From: Polaromonas sp.
GTDB taxonomy: Bacteria > Pseudomonadota > Gammaproteobacteria > Burkholderiales > Burkholderiaceae_C
Length of the DNA: 32,414 nucleotides
Assembly: GCF_018780625.1 (NCBI RefSeq)
Contig: NZ_JADMJK010000111.1
Location: 38,806-71,219, forward strand
Direction: 5' to 3'
How positions within the stretch are numbered: the stretch's first letter is position 1; every line of letters begins with the position of its first letter. Below, one piece after another: positions 22,551-30,400 of the stretch. The notes below the pieces were generated by a model. That model saw only the letters and a list, made by a program, of their open reading frames with translations. It was not told the origin of the DNA and did no database searches. Both the position numbers and the translations under genes were made by a program.

Positions 22551-23408
22551 TTAAAACGCCGTGCTGTGGCGCAGCGTGTCAGCCGGCAACTGGTCGATTT
22601 CAACCAGCACCCGGGCCAGGCTGCGGCCTGCAGCGCCGAGCAGCGCCCGGCCTTTTTCAGCCGTCGCCGCCGCCGCGTTGCCCGCCGCGCCGTGTGCGTT
22701 GTAGTCCTGCATTTGCCAGGCCAGCTTGGCGCTGCGGCCGTCGCCCAGCAGACTGAACTGCTGCGCCCGGTCCTGCGAGGTCGAGTGGAAATCTTGCGCT
22801 TGGCGCATGTCGACCTGTCCGGGCTGCAGCGCCAGCATCATCGAGGTTTCGATCTCGCCCGCATGGATGCCGAAGCGGTGCTCATGCGCGCTGAAGCTTT
22901 CAGCCACCGACGCACCGTGCTCGTCCAGCAGCGGCAGGTTGAACCAGTTCACGCTGTAGACCAGCATGCCCAAGCGCGCCCGCAGGTCACGGGCCACCAC
23001 GTCCAGCAGCCCGACCTGGCCGCCGTGCGAATTGAGCAGCACCAGTTTTTTGACGCCGCTGGCCGCCACCGACTCGGCCACCTCGGTCCAGAGCCGGATG
23101 ATGGTCTCGGCCTTGAGCGTCAGCGTGCCAGCAAAGCGCGTGTGCTCGGGACTGAAGCCAACCGCCTGCGTGGGCAAAAAAAGCGCGGGCAGGTCGGCGG
23201 GCAAATGCGGCAGCGCGGCCGCCACCACGCCCTCGACCAGCGTGGTGTCGACATTGAGCGGCAGGTGCGGGCCATGCTGCTCGATGGCGGCCACGGGCAG
23301 CACGGCGATGCAGCGGCTCAGGTCAAGGCGAGTGAAGTCGGGGCTTTTGAGGTTGGCCCAGAAGCGGGGGATAGGGGCGGGTGTGGGGCTAGGCATTGCG
23401 GGGGTCAT
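22551..23408 (-). CDS. Creatininase-family amidohydrolase
   Basis: This 285-residue cytoplasmic enzyme has metal-site motifs of the creatinine amidohydrolase family: AAIEQHGPHLPLNVDT (about 41-55), LLNSHGGQVG and IHAGEIETSMML. Members open or hydrolyse cyclic amides such as creatinine or take part in cofactor maturation (MftE, ArfB types); the present substrate is unknown. Start ATG 23408 is a compromise. A second ATG at 23396 and a long Pro/Thr-rich frame up to 23525 are also possible, and none has a good ribosome-binding site. The sequence before it is low-complexity and repeat-like. Unrelated function to the Lrp neighbour is likely. Confidence 0.87.
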   Translation of the reverse strand: MTPAMPSPTPAPIPRFWANLKSPDFTRLDLSRCIAVLPVAAIEQHGPHLPLNVDTTLVEGVVAAALPHLPADLPALFLPTQAVGFSPEHTRFAGTLTLKAETIIRLWTEVAESVAASGVKKLVLLNSHGGQVGLLDVVARDLRARLGMLVYSVNWFNLPLLDEHGASVAESFSAHEHRFGIHAGEIETSMMLALQPGQVDMRQAQDFHSTSQDRAQQFSLLGDGRSAKLAWQMQDYNAHGAAGNAAAATAEKGRALLGAAGRSLARVLVEIDQLPADTLRHSTAF

Positions 23409-23766
23409 GGGCGTATTTTGAGGGCTATTTGTTTTGTTGGGTTTTTGGGTGGCTGGGTGGTTTGTTTGGCGGGCTGTGGGCTTGTCGTGGTTGGGCTGGC
23501 CGGTCTCGCCCGGCGGTCGAGGCACTTTACTTTTGCTTCGTCGCCAAAGAAAGTAAGCAAAAAAAGCGACCCTTCGCTGCCCCGGAAAAGCGGGGGTCGA
23601 ACTCGAACTTGCTTACAGCTCAAACAATCGCTCGCTTTAAACCCGCTTTCCCCAGTCATCACAGGCCCAGCCAAGACGGGTGAGCCCGGGTTCGGAGACG
23701 GGTTCAGGCGCCGATGCTTACGCACGGAAAGTGCCTCTACTGCGCTTCATTTACAGGATTAACGCA
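23409..23766. repeat. Repeat-like low-complexity spacer, start of accessory DNA
   Basis: No gene is supported in these 358 bp. The left part (23409-23520) is G/T-rich with short reiterations of TTTG and GGCTGG. At 23531-23562, TTTTGCTT and AAGCAAAA form a stem around CGTCGCCAAAGAAAGT. This motif and its flanks (rightward reading ...ASSPKKVSKKSDPSL) resemble a dispersed segment I recall in many beta- and gammaproteobacteria. It marks the boundary between core genes on the left and IS-flanked DNA on the right. Confidence 0.4.
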
Positions 23767-23874
23767 TCACAACACCAAAATCGTTTCTGCCGGCAAAATC
23801 CCCAGCCGCAGCAATTGCGCCAGATAACGTGCATCGGCTTCGTCACCACTGTGCTTGAGCGGGACGGCCCCGCA
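23767..23874 (-). pseudogene. IS110-family transposase fragment
   Basis: The leftward frame ending in TGA at 23767-23769 reads DARYLAQLLRLGILP about 20 residues before its stop. This is close to the conserved DAxWLAxLLRLGILP block in the N-terminal half of IS110-family transposases. Only about 35 residues match and the frame stops where the family continues, so it is a remnant. The 151 bp between it and the GST gene (23875-24025) show no supportable gene and may be further IS debris. Confidence 0.5.
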
Positions 23875-24025
23875 GGCGATGGTGGAGCCATCCGTCCAGC
23901 TATCGCCAGACCTTGGGCGTTTGCACCCTACCGAAGTAGGCCATTCAGCCCAGCAGGTATAGCGGCAGTTTCGCCACCACTTTTGCCCTTCTGGCCATGC
24001 GCCAAGACGAAAGGCACATCTTCGT

Positions 24026-24733
24026 TCAAGCGCCCCCGCTTTCAGGAACGCCGACGCCGCGCTGGGCCCGAGAGAGCACCGGGGCCAGCGCATGTCGCCA
24101 TGGCACCAAGCTGTCCTGCAAATCCAAGGGGTCGACCTGACACCCGATTTCCACCCATTGCAGCATCGCCAGGACGATATAGTCGGCAAAAGTTGCCCCT
24201 TCACCACCCAGGAATGGCTGGCTCTCTAACACCTTGCGCAGCGGCGCCAGCTCCTGCCGGAATTGCTCAAGCCTGGCTTTTGCGTTTCGGCTGATGTCCT
24301 CCAGAGTCATGCCAAATGCTGATTCGCGGCTGCTCCGAAAGTAGGCCTTGTCGTCAGAATGCAGGCGATGGAACATATCAAGCAACGTCACCTGTCGCAA
24401 CAAGGGGTGGAGGTGCTGCTCGGTCCAGTTCTTCATCAACAGCGCATGCGATGGATCAGCGCCGGATCGTGGCCCGAACAATCCGGGGCGGTCCGGAAAA
24501 GCTGCGTCCAGATGGAGTGCGATGCGCCAAGAGTCGCCAATCCAACGATCGCCGTCCACCATGACGGGAACCGTATTTTGGCCCGAAGGGCTGATAAGAG
24601 CCTTCTGGTGGTAGCGCCAGGGGATGGCCACGAAGTCAAGCCCTTTGTGAGCGAGGGCGAGTTTGGCCCGCCAGCAATAGGGGCTCCAGCGCTGGCTCTC
24701 GTCGGCGCCAGCCAGGTCGTACAGTTTGATCAT
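24026..24733 (-). CDS. LigE-like glutathione S-transferase (beta-etherase family)
   Basis: This 235-residue cytoplasmic enzyme has the thioredoxin-fold N-domain (residues 1-80: KLYDLAGADESQRWSPYCWR, VPVMVDGDRWIGDSW) and a helical C-domain (QFRQELAPLRKVLESQPFLG, GATFADYIVL). From memory it matches LigE of Sphingobium in LYDL...SPYxWRxKxALxHKG, DSWxIAxxLDxxxPDRPxLF and ELAPLRKVLExQPFLGG. LigE cleaves the beta-aryl ether bond of lignin dimers using glutathione, with retention or loss of one enantiomer. S17 in SPYCWR is at the position of the usual GST active serine. The C-terminal ~20 residues look unlike the family and run into the IS-remnant zone. It is the last gene of the leftward operon, 33 bp after an SDR gene. 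Confidence 0.82.
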   Translation of the reverse strand: MIKLYDLAGADESQRWSPYCWRAKLALAHKGLDFVAIPWRYHQKALISPSGQNTVPVMVDGDRWIGDSWRIALHLDAAFPDRPGLFGPRSGADPSHALLMKNWTEQHLHPLLRQVTLLDMFHRLHSDDKAYFRSSRESAFGMTLEDISRNAKARLEQFRQELAPLRKVLESQPFLGGEGATFADYIVLAMLQWVEIGCQVDPLDLQDSLVPWRHALAPVLSRAQRGVGVPESGGA

Positions 24734-24766
24734 TGAAAAGGGTCTCCCGGCACTGTGCCTTGGGTT

Positions 24767-25501
24767 TTAGCGCATGTAGTTGCCGCCATTGATGTCCAGC
24801 ACGACACCATTGATGAAACTGGCAGCATCGCTGCACAGGAAGGCCATCGGCCAGGCGATCTCCTGAGGGTCGGCCAGGCGCGGGATTGGCATGGAGCTCG
24901 GTGGAGTCCAGGGCTGGTCGGCGTTCATGGCGGTTCGGACGGGCCCCGGGGCCACCGCGTTTACCAGCACCTCCGGCGAAGCGCGGCGCACCAACCACTT
25001 CAACATGGCGTGAACACCCCCCTTGGAGATAACATAGTGAAGGGGCACTGACTCCATCGTTCCGCCCGTCCAGGCCACTACCGAGCCCATGAGAACGAGC
25101 CGGCCCCGGCCCTGGGCTTTCATGCCGGGCAGCAGGGCGCGACAAAAATTAATGGAACCGAGCACATTGACGTCCATGGTTTGCTCAAAGACGCTGTCGA
25201 AGTCGTCTTCGGTCCAGGGACCCCAGGTGTTGACGCCCGCATTGAGGATGGCGGCATCCACAGGTCCGATGCGCTTGCACAGTGCCTCGACCTCTTCGCG
25301 CTTGCTGACATCGCAGGCGTGGAAACTCACGATATGTCCGGCGGCTTCCAGCTGGCTCACCAGGGCATCCTTGTGGGTGCGGTCGACCAGAATCACTTCG
25401 GCCCCTTGCTGGGCGCAGACGGCGGCGGTGGTGGAACCGATGCCACCACCTGCACCGGTGATGAGGATGCGCTGGTTGGCCAGGGAGAATTTGCTTTGCA
25501 T
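24767..25501 (-). CDS. Short-chain dehydrogenase/reductase (SDR)
   Basis: This 244-residue NAD(P)-dependent oxidoreductase has the dinucleotide-binding TGAGGGIG (residues 15-22), LNAGVN, and the catalytic Ser140, Tyr156 and Lys160 in HYVISKGG. NAVAPGPVRT follows. D40 at the end of strand 2 (VILVD) suggests NAD rather than NADP. A GTG at 25534 extends the frame by 11 residues, but ATG 25501 gives the normal N-terminus (KFSLANQRILITG). It lies 33 bp upstream of the LigE-like GST. In the beta-aryl-ether pathway, SDRs (LigD, LigL, LigN, LigO) oxidise the alpha-hydroxyl before etherase action; that role is inferred from context only. The 129 bp before it contain nothing recognised. Confidence 0.92.
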   Translation of the reverse strand: MQSKFSLANQRILITGAGGGIGSTTAAVCAQQGAEVILVDRTHKDALVSQLEAAGHIVSFHACDVSKREEVEALCKRIGPVDAAILNAGVNTWGPWTEDDFDSVFEQTMDVNVLGSINFCRALLPGMKAQGRGRLVLMGSVVAWTGGTMESVPLHYVISKGGVHAMLKWLVRRASPEVLVNAVAPGPVRTAMNADQPWTPPSSMPIPRLADPQEIAWPMAFLCSDAASFINGVVLDINGGNYMR

Positions 25502-25630
25502 AATTGGTGAAGAAAAGAAGTCAATACTGGACACGAGCGTGGTGCGGGGCTGCTGTCCTAGACATCAAAAACTGGAGCGGACCAATGACGCACTGGCCCG
25601 GACTTGTAAAAAACTGAAGCCGCGCCGCTG

Positions 25631-26914
25631 TCAGCCGCGCGGATAAACCACGTCACGAAGCCACAGCGACAACTCAGGGAAGTAAGTCACCAGCCCCAGG
25701 CATGCCATCACCACGAGCACAAAGGGCACGAGCGGGCGCACGATCTTCTCGAAGGATATTCCGGAAATCATGCAGGCGGCAAACAGGTTGACACCAAACG
25801 GCGGCGTGATCATGCCGACCGCCAGGTTGATTACCATCACCACGCCGAAGTGCACGGGATCAATGCCGTAACCCGCGGCGATGGGGGTGAGGATCGGTGC
25901 GAGCACGATGATGGCAGCGGCCCCGTCAACGAACATGCCCACCAAAAACAGCAGGATGTTGACCGCCAACAGGAACATAAGCGGCGAAGTGACCAGTTCG
26001 GTCACATAAGCTGCAATGGCAGCGGCTGCGCCAGAGCGCGTCAGAAGGTAGGCGAACAGACCCGAGAAGGCAATGATGAGCATGATGGCTGCGGTCGTGA
26101 CGGCGCTCCTCTTGAGCACGTCCACGAGGGCCGAAAAGCTCATCTCCCGGTAGACAAACATGCCGAGGATGAACGCATAGGTGCAGGCCACGGCAGAGGC
26201 TTCCGTGGGCGTGAAGATGCCACCGTAGATGCCCCCCAGAATCACGACCGGCATCAGCAAGGCCAGGGACGCGCTCCGGGCGGCCGCGCCAAAACTCAGG
26301 CTTTCGTCGCGGTCGTTCTTGCCGTGCCCGGTCATGCGGCACCAGACCCAGACATAGACCACCAGGGAAATGGCGATCAACAGGCCCGGAATGACACCAG
26401 CGATGAACAATTCACCGACGGACACCTGCGTCGACACGGCGAACAATATCAGGGGAATGGAGGGCGGAATGATGACGCCTAGCTCGGCCGCGGTCGCCTG
26501 CAGGGCCGAAGCCTTGGCCACCGGATATCCTTGCTTGACCATCGCCGGAATCAGGATTGAGCCGATCGCGAACGTGGTGGCCACACCCGAGCCCGAGATG
26601 GCCGCGAAGATCAGGCAGGTCAGCACACAGGTGATGGCCAGCCCGCCCTGCGTGCCGCCGACGATAGACTTGGTGAAGTCCACCAGGCGCCGCGACACGC
26701 CGCCCTTTTCCATCAGGTTGCCCGCCAGAATGAACAGTGGAATGGCCAGTAGCGGGCCATTGTCCATTGATGTGAACAGGCGCTGAGCGACCACCGCGAC
26801 CGGCATGTCAGTAAAGAGGGTCAGCGAGAGCACGCCCGACAAGCCAATGGACACCGCCACCGGAATGCTGAGGGCCATGAATACCAGCAGGCCCAATACG
26901 ATGAACGCGCTCAT
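25631..26914 (-). CDS. dctM: TRAP transporter large permease
   Basis: This 427-residue polytopic inner-membrane protein of the DctM family has about 12 helices. Visible blocks are GPLLAIPLFILAGNLMEKGG near residue 52, ISGSGVATTFAIGSILIPAM, and GIIPPSIPLILFAVS-like text (LGVIIPPSIPLILFAV). It drives sodium- or proton-coupled uptake of organic acids with a small permease and a periplasmic binding protein. Its ATG overlaps the dctQ stop (ATGA at 26911-26914). The binding protein is encoded on the opposite strand at 29281-30261. The substrate is probably a carboxylate, possibly an aromatic acid given the neighbours. Confidence 0.95.
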   Translation of the reverse strand: MSAFIVLGLLVFMALSIPVAVSIGLSGVLSLTLFTDMPVAVVAQRLFTSMDNGPLLAIPLFILAGNLMEKGGVSRRLVDFTKSIVGGTQGGLAITCVLTCLIFAAISGSGVATTFAIGSILIPAMVKQGYPVAKASALQATAAELGVIIPPSIPLILFAVSTQVSVGELFIAGVIPGLLIAISLVVYVWVWCRMTGHGKNDRDESLSFGAAARSASLALLMPVVILGGIYGGIFTPTEASAVACTYAFILGMFVYREMSFSALVDVLKRSAVTTAAIMLIIAFSGLFAYLLTRSGAAAAIAAYVTELVTSPLMFLLAVNILLFLVGMFVDGAAAIIVLAPILTPIAAGYGIDPVHFGVVMVINLAVGMITPPFGVNLFAACMISGISFEKIVRPLVPFVLVVMACLGLVTYFPELSLWLRDVVYPRG

Positions 26915-27459
26915 TCCAGTACCTCCACGGTGGTGATGTCTTCATTGCCTGCCCACACTTCGATCAGGCGGGCGACCACGGCGAGACAACTCAGAGCGCC
27001 CCCCACCGGAATGGCAGCGTAGGCCCAGCTGATGGAAATCTCAAGACCAGCAAGATTCTGATTGCGAACAACGTCCATGATTTCGACGCCGGCCACCACA
27101 ACTACCACCATCAGGCCAACGGTGGCCGCCGAGATCAGCGATAGCAGCACTTTTTGAGCAGGCTTGCCCAGCCGCTCCAGCAGTATGTTGACGCCCACCA
27201 GCGCACCGTGGCGCAGCGCTGCAGCGGCACCCAGGTAAACCATCCAGACCATCATCAGTCGCGCCAGGGGTTCAGACCATTCGGACGGCTCGGAAAAGAT
27301 GAAGCGCGCAATGACCTGATAGGTAGTGATGGCCGCCACGCCGAACAGCAAGGCGGCGGATATGCCGAGCAAGACGCTGCTGAAGATCCGATCGGCATTC
27401 GCGAAGCCCCGGAGTTGCCCTGCCCGTGGGGGCAAGGTTTGTGTGATGGTTTCCTGCAT
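26911..27459 (-). CDS. dctQ: TRAP transporter small permease
   Basis: This 182-residue inner-membrane protein has four hydrophobic helices and the DctQ pattern VIARFIFSEPSEWSEPLARL (about residues 49-68), MMVWMVYLGAAAALRHGALV and VWAG near the end. It pairs with DctM to form the membrane unit of a TRAP importer. GGAGA lies before the ATG at 27459. It overlaps dctM by 4 nt and follows the IclR gene by 44 bp, so iclR, dctQ, dctM, SDR and GST may form one leftward transcript. Length is normal. Confidence 0.93.
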   Translation of the reverse strand: MQETITQTLPPRAGQLRGFANADRIFSSVLLGISAALLFGVAAITTYQVIARFIFSEPSEWSEPLARLMMVWMVYLGAAAALRHGALVGVNILLERLGKPAQKVLLSLISAATVGLMVVVVVAGVEIMDVVRNQNLAGLEISISWAYAAIPVGGALSCLAVVARLIEVWAGNEDITTVEVLE

Positions 27460-27503
27460 TTCTGGTTGTCTCCTGTGTGTTATTGGATAAATCTTCCGGG
27501 TCT

Positions 27504-28316
27504 TCAGGTTCGGGCGGGCTGGGCTATTCCCCGGGTGGAAGGAAATCCGCTTGGTGCAACGGCGTTGCCCTTCACGTCGGGCGGCGTTATGCGCTGTCCA
27601 ATGGCCTGGGCCGCACGCATGACCACTTGGGCCAGAACCTCGGCGCCAACCCGCTTGAACTCATCGTCGGTCACGACCGCACTAAGACAGGCGGCGATCG
27701 CCTTTCCGCGAAAGATCGGTGCTGCGACGCCCACCATGCCAGCATCAACCTCGCCCAGACCAACCTCGTAGCCGCGCTTGCGGATGCCCGCGAGGCGATC
27801 TCGGAAGGTCTCCCAGTTGTTGCCAAGTCCGGCCGCTTCAATTTCGTCGTGCCGATGCAGCACCAGATTGCGCAGCTGGTAAGGTGGCAAGTGGGCCAGA
27901 ATGATCCGTGAGGTGGCGCCGCGAAAGAGCGGCATCGGACGCCCGCGTGTGTAGCTGGTGATCGCGCTGGAACTGGTTCGGTGCTGGTGAATACAGAGCA
28001 CCTTGTCGCCATAGAAGCTGCAAAGGAGCAGTACCCCATTGACCTGATCATGCATGACCGCGATCTCTGCTTTTGCCTCAGTCAGCAGCGGATCGGACAT
28101 CCTCATCAGCCGGTCCAGGATGATGACCCGCCCTCCCAGCACCCACGAAGATCCCGCCCCCGGCGACAGCAGACCGGACTTGGTCAGCGTCGTCAGGTAT
28201 CTGTAGGCGGTGGCTCGTGACAGGGAGAGCTCTTCCGCCACCTGCTCGGCGGTCACCGCTGATCGGGTTTCACTGAAGAGGTCTAGAACCTCAAGCATTT
28301 TATCGAGACTGCTCAC
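27504..28316 (-). CDS. IclR-family transcriptional regulator
   Basis: This 270-residue regulator has an N-terminal winged helix (about residues 1-65, with VAEELSLSRATAYRYLTTLT) and a C-terminal IclR effector domain (about 85-250, including MVGVAAPIFRGKAIAACLSA). IclR proteins often control catabolic genes for aromatic or other organic acids, acting as repressors or activators. The start is GTG at 28316 (MSSLDKMLEVLDLF); ribosome-binding sequence is weak, and ATG at codon 7 is an alternative. It is divergent from the SDR/TRAP/GST operon, with repeated AAGATTTTT elements in the spacer. It precedes the TRAP permease genes on its own strand, so it sits between the two halves of the cluster as their likely controller. 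Confidence 0.93.
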   Translation of the reverse strand: MSSLDKMLEVLDLFSETRSAVTAEQVAEELSLSRATAYRYLTTLTKSGLLSPGAGSSWVLGGRVIILDRLMRMSDPLLTEAKAEIAVMHDQVNGVLLLCSFYGDKVLCIHQHRTSSSAITSYTRGRPMPLFRGATSRIILAHLPPYQLRNLVLHRHDEIEAAGLGNNWETFRDRLAGIRKRGYEVGLGEVDAGMVGVAAPIFRGKAIAACLSAVVTDDEFKRVGAEVLAQVVMRAAQAIGQRITPPDVKGNAVAPSGFPSTRGIAQPART

Positions 28317-28384
28317 GTGGACATTTCCGTCATTTACGGCCTTCCGTTTGGTTGTTTAGCTGGATCAGGCTGAGAGTTCAAGTT

Positions 28385-28433
28385 TATAAGATTTTTTCTC
28401 GTCATGTAAGATTTTTCGTTTTTTATGTATAGT
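28385..28433. promoter_or_regulatory. Tandem IclR-type site and promoter between divergent operons
   Basis: TATAAGATTTTTTC (28385) and TGTAAGATTTTTCG (28405) are direct repeats exactly 20 bp apart, two helical turns. TATAGT at 28428-28433 is a good -10 for the rightward SDR operon; the second repeat begins at the matching -35 distance, so a bound regulator would touch RNA polymerase. The 152-bp spacer is strikingly AT-rich. Confidence 0.5.
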
Positions 28434-28468
28434 GCGTCTTTATAGCAATTCTAAAAATAACAGCCTCC

Positions 28469-29251
28469 ATGAGTTTGACAAAAAAATTTCAAGATCTGTT
28501 CTCCCTGCGGGGTCAGACCGTGCTAATTACCGGGGCGCGACGGGGCTTGGGGAGCGCCATCGCCCACCAATGCGCTGAAGCCGGAGCGCACGTGGTCATC
28601 AACGACCTGGATGCAGACCAAGCCGAAGCCAAGGCCCGCGAGTTGCGGGAGGCTGGCTATGAGGCATCAAGTGCGGCATTCGACGTGACAGACCGCCAGG
28701 CCGTCAGACAGGCCGTGGATCGCATCCTGGCGCACTGCGGCGCCATCGACGGCGTGGTCAGCAACGCCGGCAACCAGAACCGCAAGCCGTATGAAACCTA
28801 TGAAGAGCATGAGTGGCGCGCGATCCTGGACACCCATGTCGGCGGCGCCTTCAATGTCACGCAGGCGGTGATGCCGTCCATGGTGGCCCGTGGCCGCGGG
28901 CGCGTGGTCATGGTCAGTTCCACCGTGGCCAGCCACACCAAAGGCACCCTGGCCCCTTACGCCTCGGCCAAGGGCGCGCTCTCCGCGCTCACCCGCGAGC
29001 TGGCGCAAGAGTTCGGCTCACGCGGCATCAACACCAATGCGGTAGCCCCCGGCTACCTCAAGACCGAGTTCACCAACGCCATCGTTGATGATCCAGATTT
29101 CACCCGCTGGCTCAGCGCACGTGTGCCGCTGGGCCGCTGGGGAAAGCCCGAGGACGTGGCCCCTGCCGTTTTGTTCCTGCTCAGCGATGCAGGGCGATTC
29201 GTCAATGGACACATCCTCACGATCGATGGCGGCCTCACCGCCGCCCTTTAA
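28469..29251 (+). CDS. Short-chain dehydrogenase/reductase (SDR), second copy
   Basis: This 260-residue NAD(P)-dependent oxidoreductase has the cofactor loop TGARRGLG (residues 21-28), SNAGNQ, catalytic serines at 150-151 (VMVSSTVASH), and Tyr164/Lys168 in YASAKGALSALT. NAVAPGYLKTEF and a C-terminal GHILTIDGG follow. D46 at the end of strand 2 (NDLD) favours NAD. The pattern resembles gluconate 5-dehydrogenase and 3-oxoacyl reductase relatives. It opens the rightward operon, 29 bp before dctP. Two SDRs in the cluster could act on opposite stereoisomers of a benzylic alcohol, as LigD and LigL/N do; that is inference. Confidence 0.93.
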   Translation: MSLTKKFQDLFSLRGQTVLITGARRGLGSAIAHQCAEAGAHVVINDLDADQAEAKARELREAGYEASSAAFDVTDRQAVRQAVDRILAHCGAIDGVVSNAGNQNRKPYETYEEHEWRAILDTHVGGAFNVTQAVMPSMVARGRGRVVMVSSTVASHTKGTLAPYASAKGALSALTRELAQEFGSRGINTNAVAPGYLKTEFTNAIVDDPDFTRWLSARVPLGRWGKPEDVAPAVLFLLSDAGRFVNGHILTIDGGLTAAL

Positions 29252-29280
29252 TCCCTCAGAAAGCCCGTCCCGGAGACAAC

Positions 29281-30261
29281 ATGAAACTCGCCCAAACCTT
29301 CAAGAAACTGCTGCTCGTGGTGGCCACCTCGGCTGTTGCCACCGCTCCTGCCTGGGGCCAGACCAAAGTGCGCCTGGCGTACGGTGCTGCATCCAATCAC
29401 TTCATGGCGGCCGCCAAAACCCTGGACAAGGAATTCACCGCCCGCACCGGTGGCAACTTTGCGTTCGAGCATTTCCCGGCCAGCGCCCTGGGCAGCGAGC
29501 GCGAAATGCTGGAGAGCATGCAGCTCGGCGCCATCGACCTGTTGATCACCACCAATGGCCCCATGGGCAACTTCGTCAAGGACTTCGACGTTCTGGATGT
29601 GCCCTTCCTCTTTCGCGACTATGGGCACGCTCGCCGCGTGCTGGACGGTGCCGTGGGCGACGATCTGCTGAAGAAGCTTGAGACGGCCAATCTGGTGGGT
29701 CTCGCCTGGGGCGAGAACGGCTTCAGCCAGCTCACCAACAACCGCCGTGCGGTCAAGAACGTGGCCGACCTCAAGGGCCTGAAGATCCGAACCAAGCAGA
29801 ACGAAACCCAGATCATTGCCTTCCGGGCGCTGGGTGCACTGCCGACCCCCATGGCCTGGACCGAGTTGTTCACGGCCCTGCAACAAGGCGCAGTGGACGG
29901 CCAGGAAAACCCGCTGGGCGTGATCACGGGCGCGAAGTTCCAGGACATACAGAAACACATCACACTGACGAACCACGCTTACAGCGCCGTGTCCTTCATC
30001 GCCTCCCCCAAGTTCTGGGGCAAGCTGACGGCCGAGCAGAAAGCGACGCTAAAGACCTCGGCCAGGCTCGCTGGTGTGGCCATGCGTAACCAGGTGGACG
30101 CGGACGATGTGGCCGCCATCAAGATTCTGAAGGACGCTGGCGTGCAAATCGTCGAAAAGCCCGACATGGCCTCCTTCCAAACAGCCCTGGTGCCGACCAA
30201 TAAGACCTTCGAGCAGCGCTTTGGCGCGGTCCGTCTGCAACAAATCAGCAACGTCAAGTAA
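29281..30261 (+). CDS. dctP: TRAP transporter solute-binding protein
   Basis: This 326-residue periplasmic protein has a Sec signal peptide (residues 1-26, ...APAWG, cleavage before QTK) and a DctP-type binding domain. Family blocks are FEHFPASALGSEREMLESMQ (about 59-78), VLDVPFLFRDY, LKIRTKQNETQIIAF with the arginine that normally binds a substrate carboxylate, and GAVDGQENPLGVI. It delivers ligand to the DctQM permease encoded on the opposite strand. GGAGA precedes the ATG. It is followed by a hairpin terminator before the SnoaL-like gene. The presence of the binding arginine predicts a carboxylate ligand. Confidence 0.95.
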   Translation: MKLAQTFKKLLLVVATSAVATAPAWGQTKVRLAYGAASNHFMAAAKTLDKEFTARTGGNFAFEHFPASALGSEREMLESMQLGAIDLLITTNGPMGNFVKDFDVLDVPFLFRDYGHARRVLDGAVGDDLLKKLETANLVGLAWGENGFSQLTNNRRAVKNVADLKGLKIRTKQNETQIIAFRALGALPTPMAWTELFTALQQGAVDGQENPLGVITGAKFQDIQKHITLTNHAYSAVSFIASPKFWGKLTAEQKATLKTSARLAGVAMRNQVDADDVAAIKILKDAGVQIVEKPDMASFQTALVPTNKTFEQRFGAVRLQQISNVK

Positions 30262-30336
30262 GACCGACCCGGATGGACCTGATTCAGGGGGGCTCCTCCA
30301 GGCGCACCACCCTGAACCGGCACATAAAGACTTGGG

Positions 30337-30365
30337 CCCGCTGCTCCACAAGCGGCGGGATTTTT
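30337..30365 (+). terminator. Partial terminator between dctP and the SnoaL-like gene
   Basis: CCCGCTGC (30337-30344) and GCGGCGGG (30352-30359) form an 8-bp stem with one G-T pair, followed by ATTTTT (30360-30365). It would reduce read-through from dctP into the two downstream genes. Confidence 0.6.
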
Positions 30366-30400
30366 CCACCATGATGGACTATTTATTGTCAGGAGTACCC

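Noticed and set aside
22413..23762. 449-codon plus-strand frame starting after the Lrp operator
   Set aside because: No ribosome-binding site precedes it, it passes through an intrinsic terminator, and it is antisense to the creatininase-family gene.
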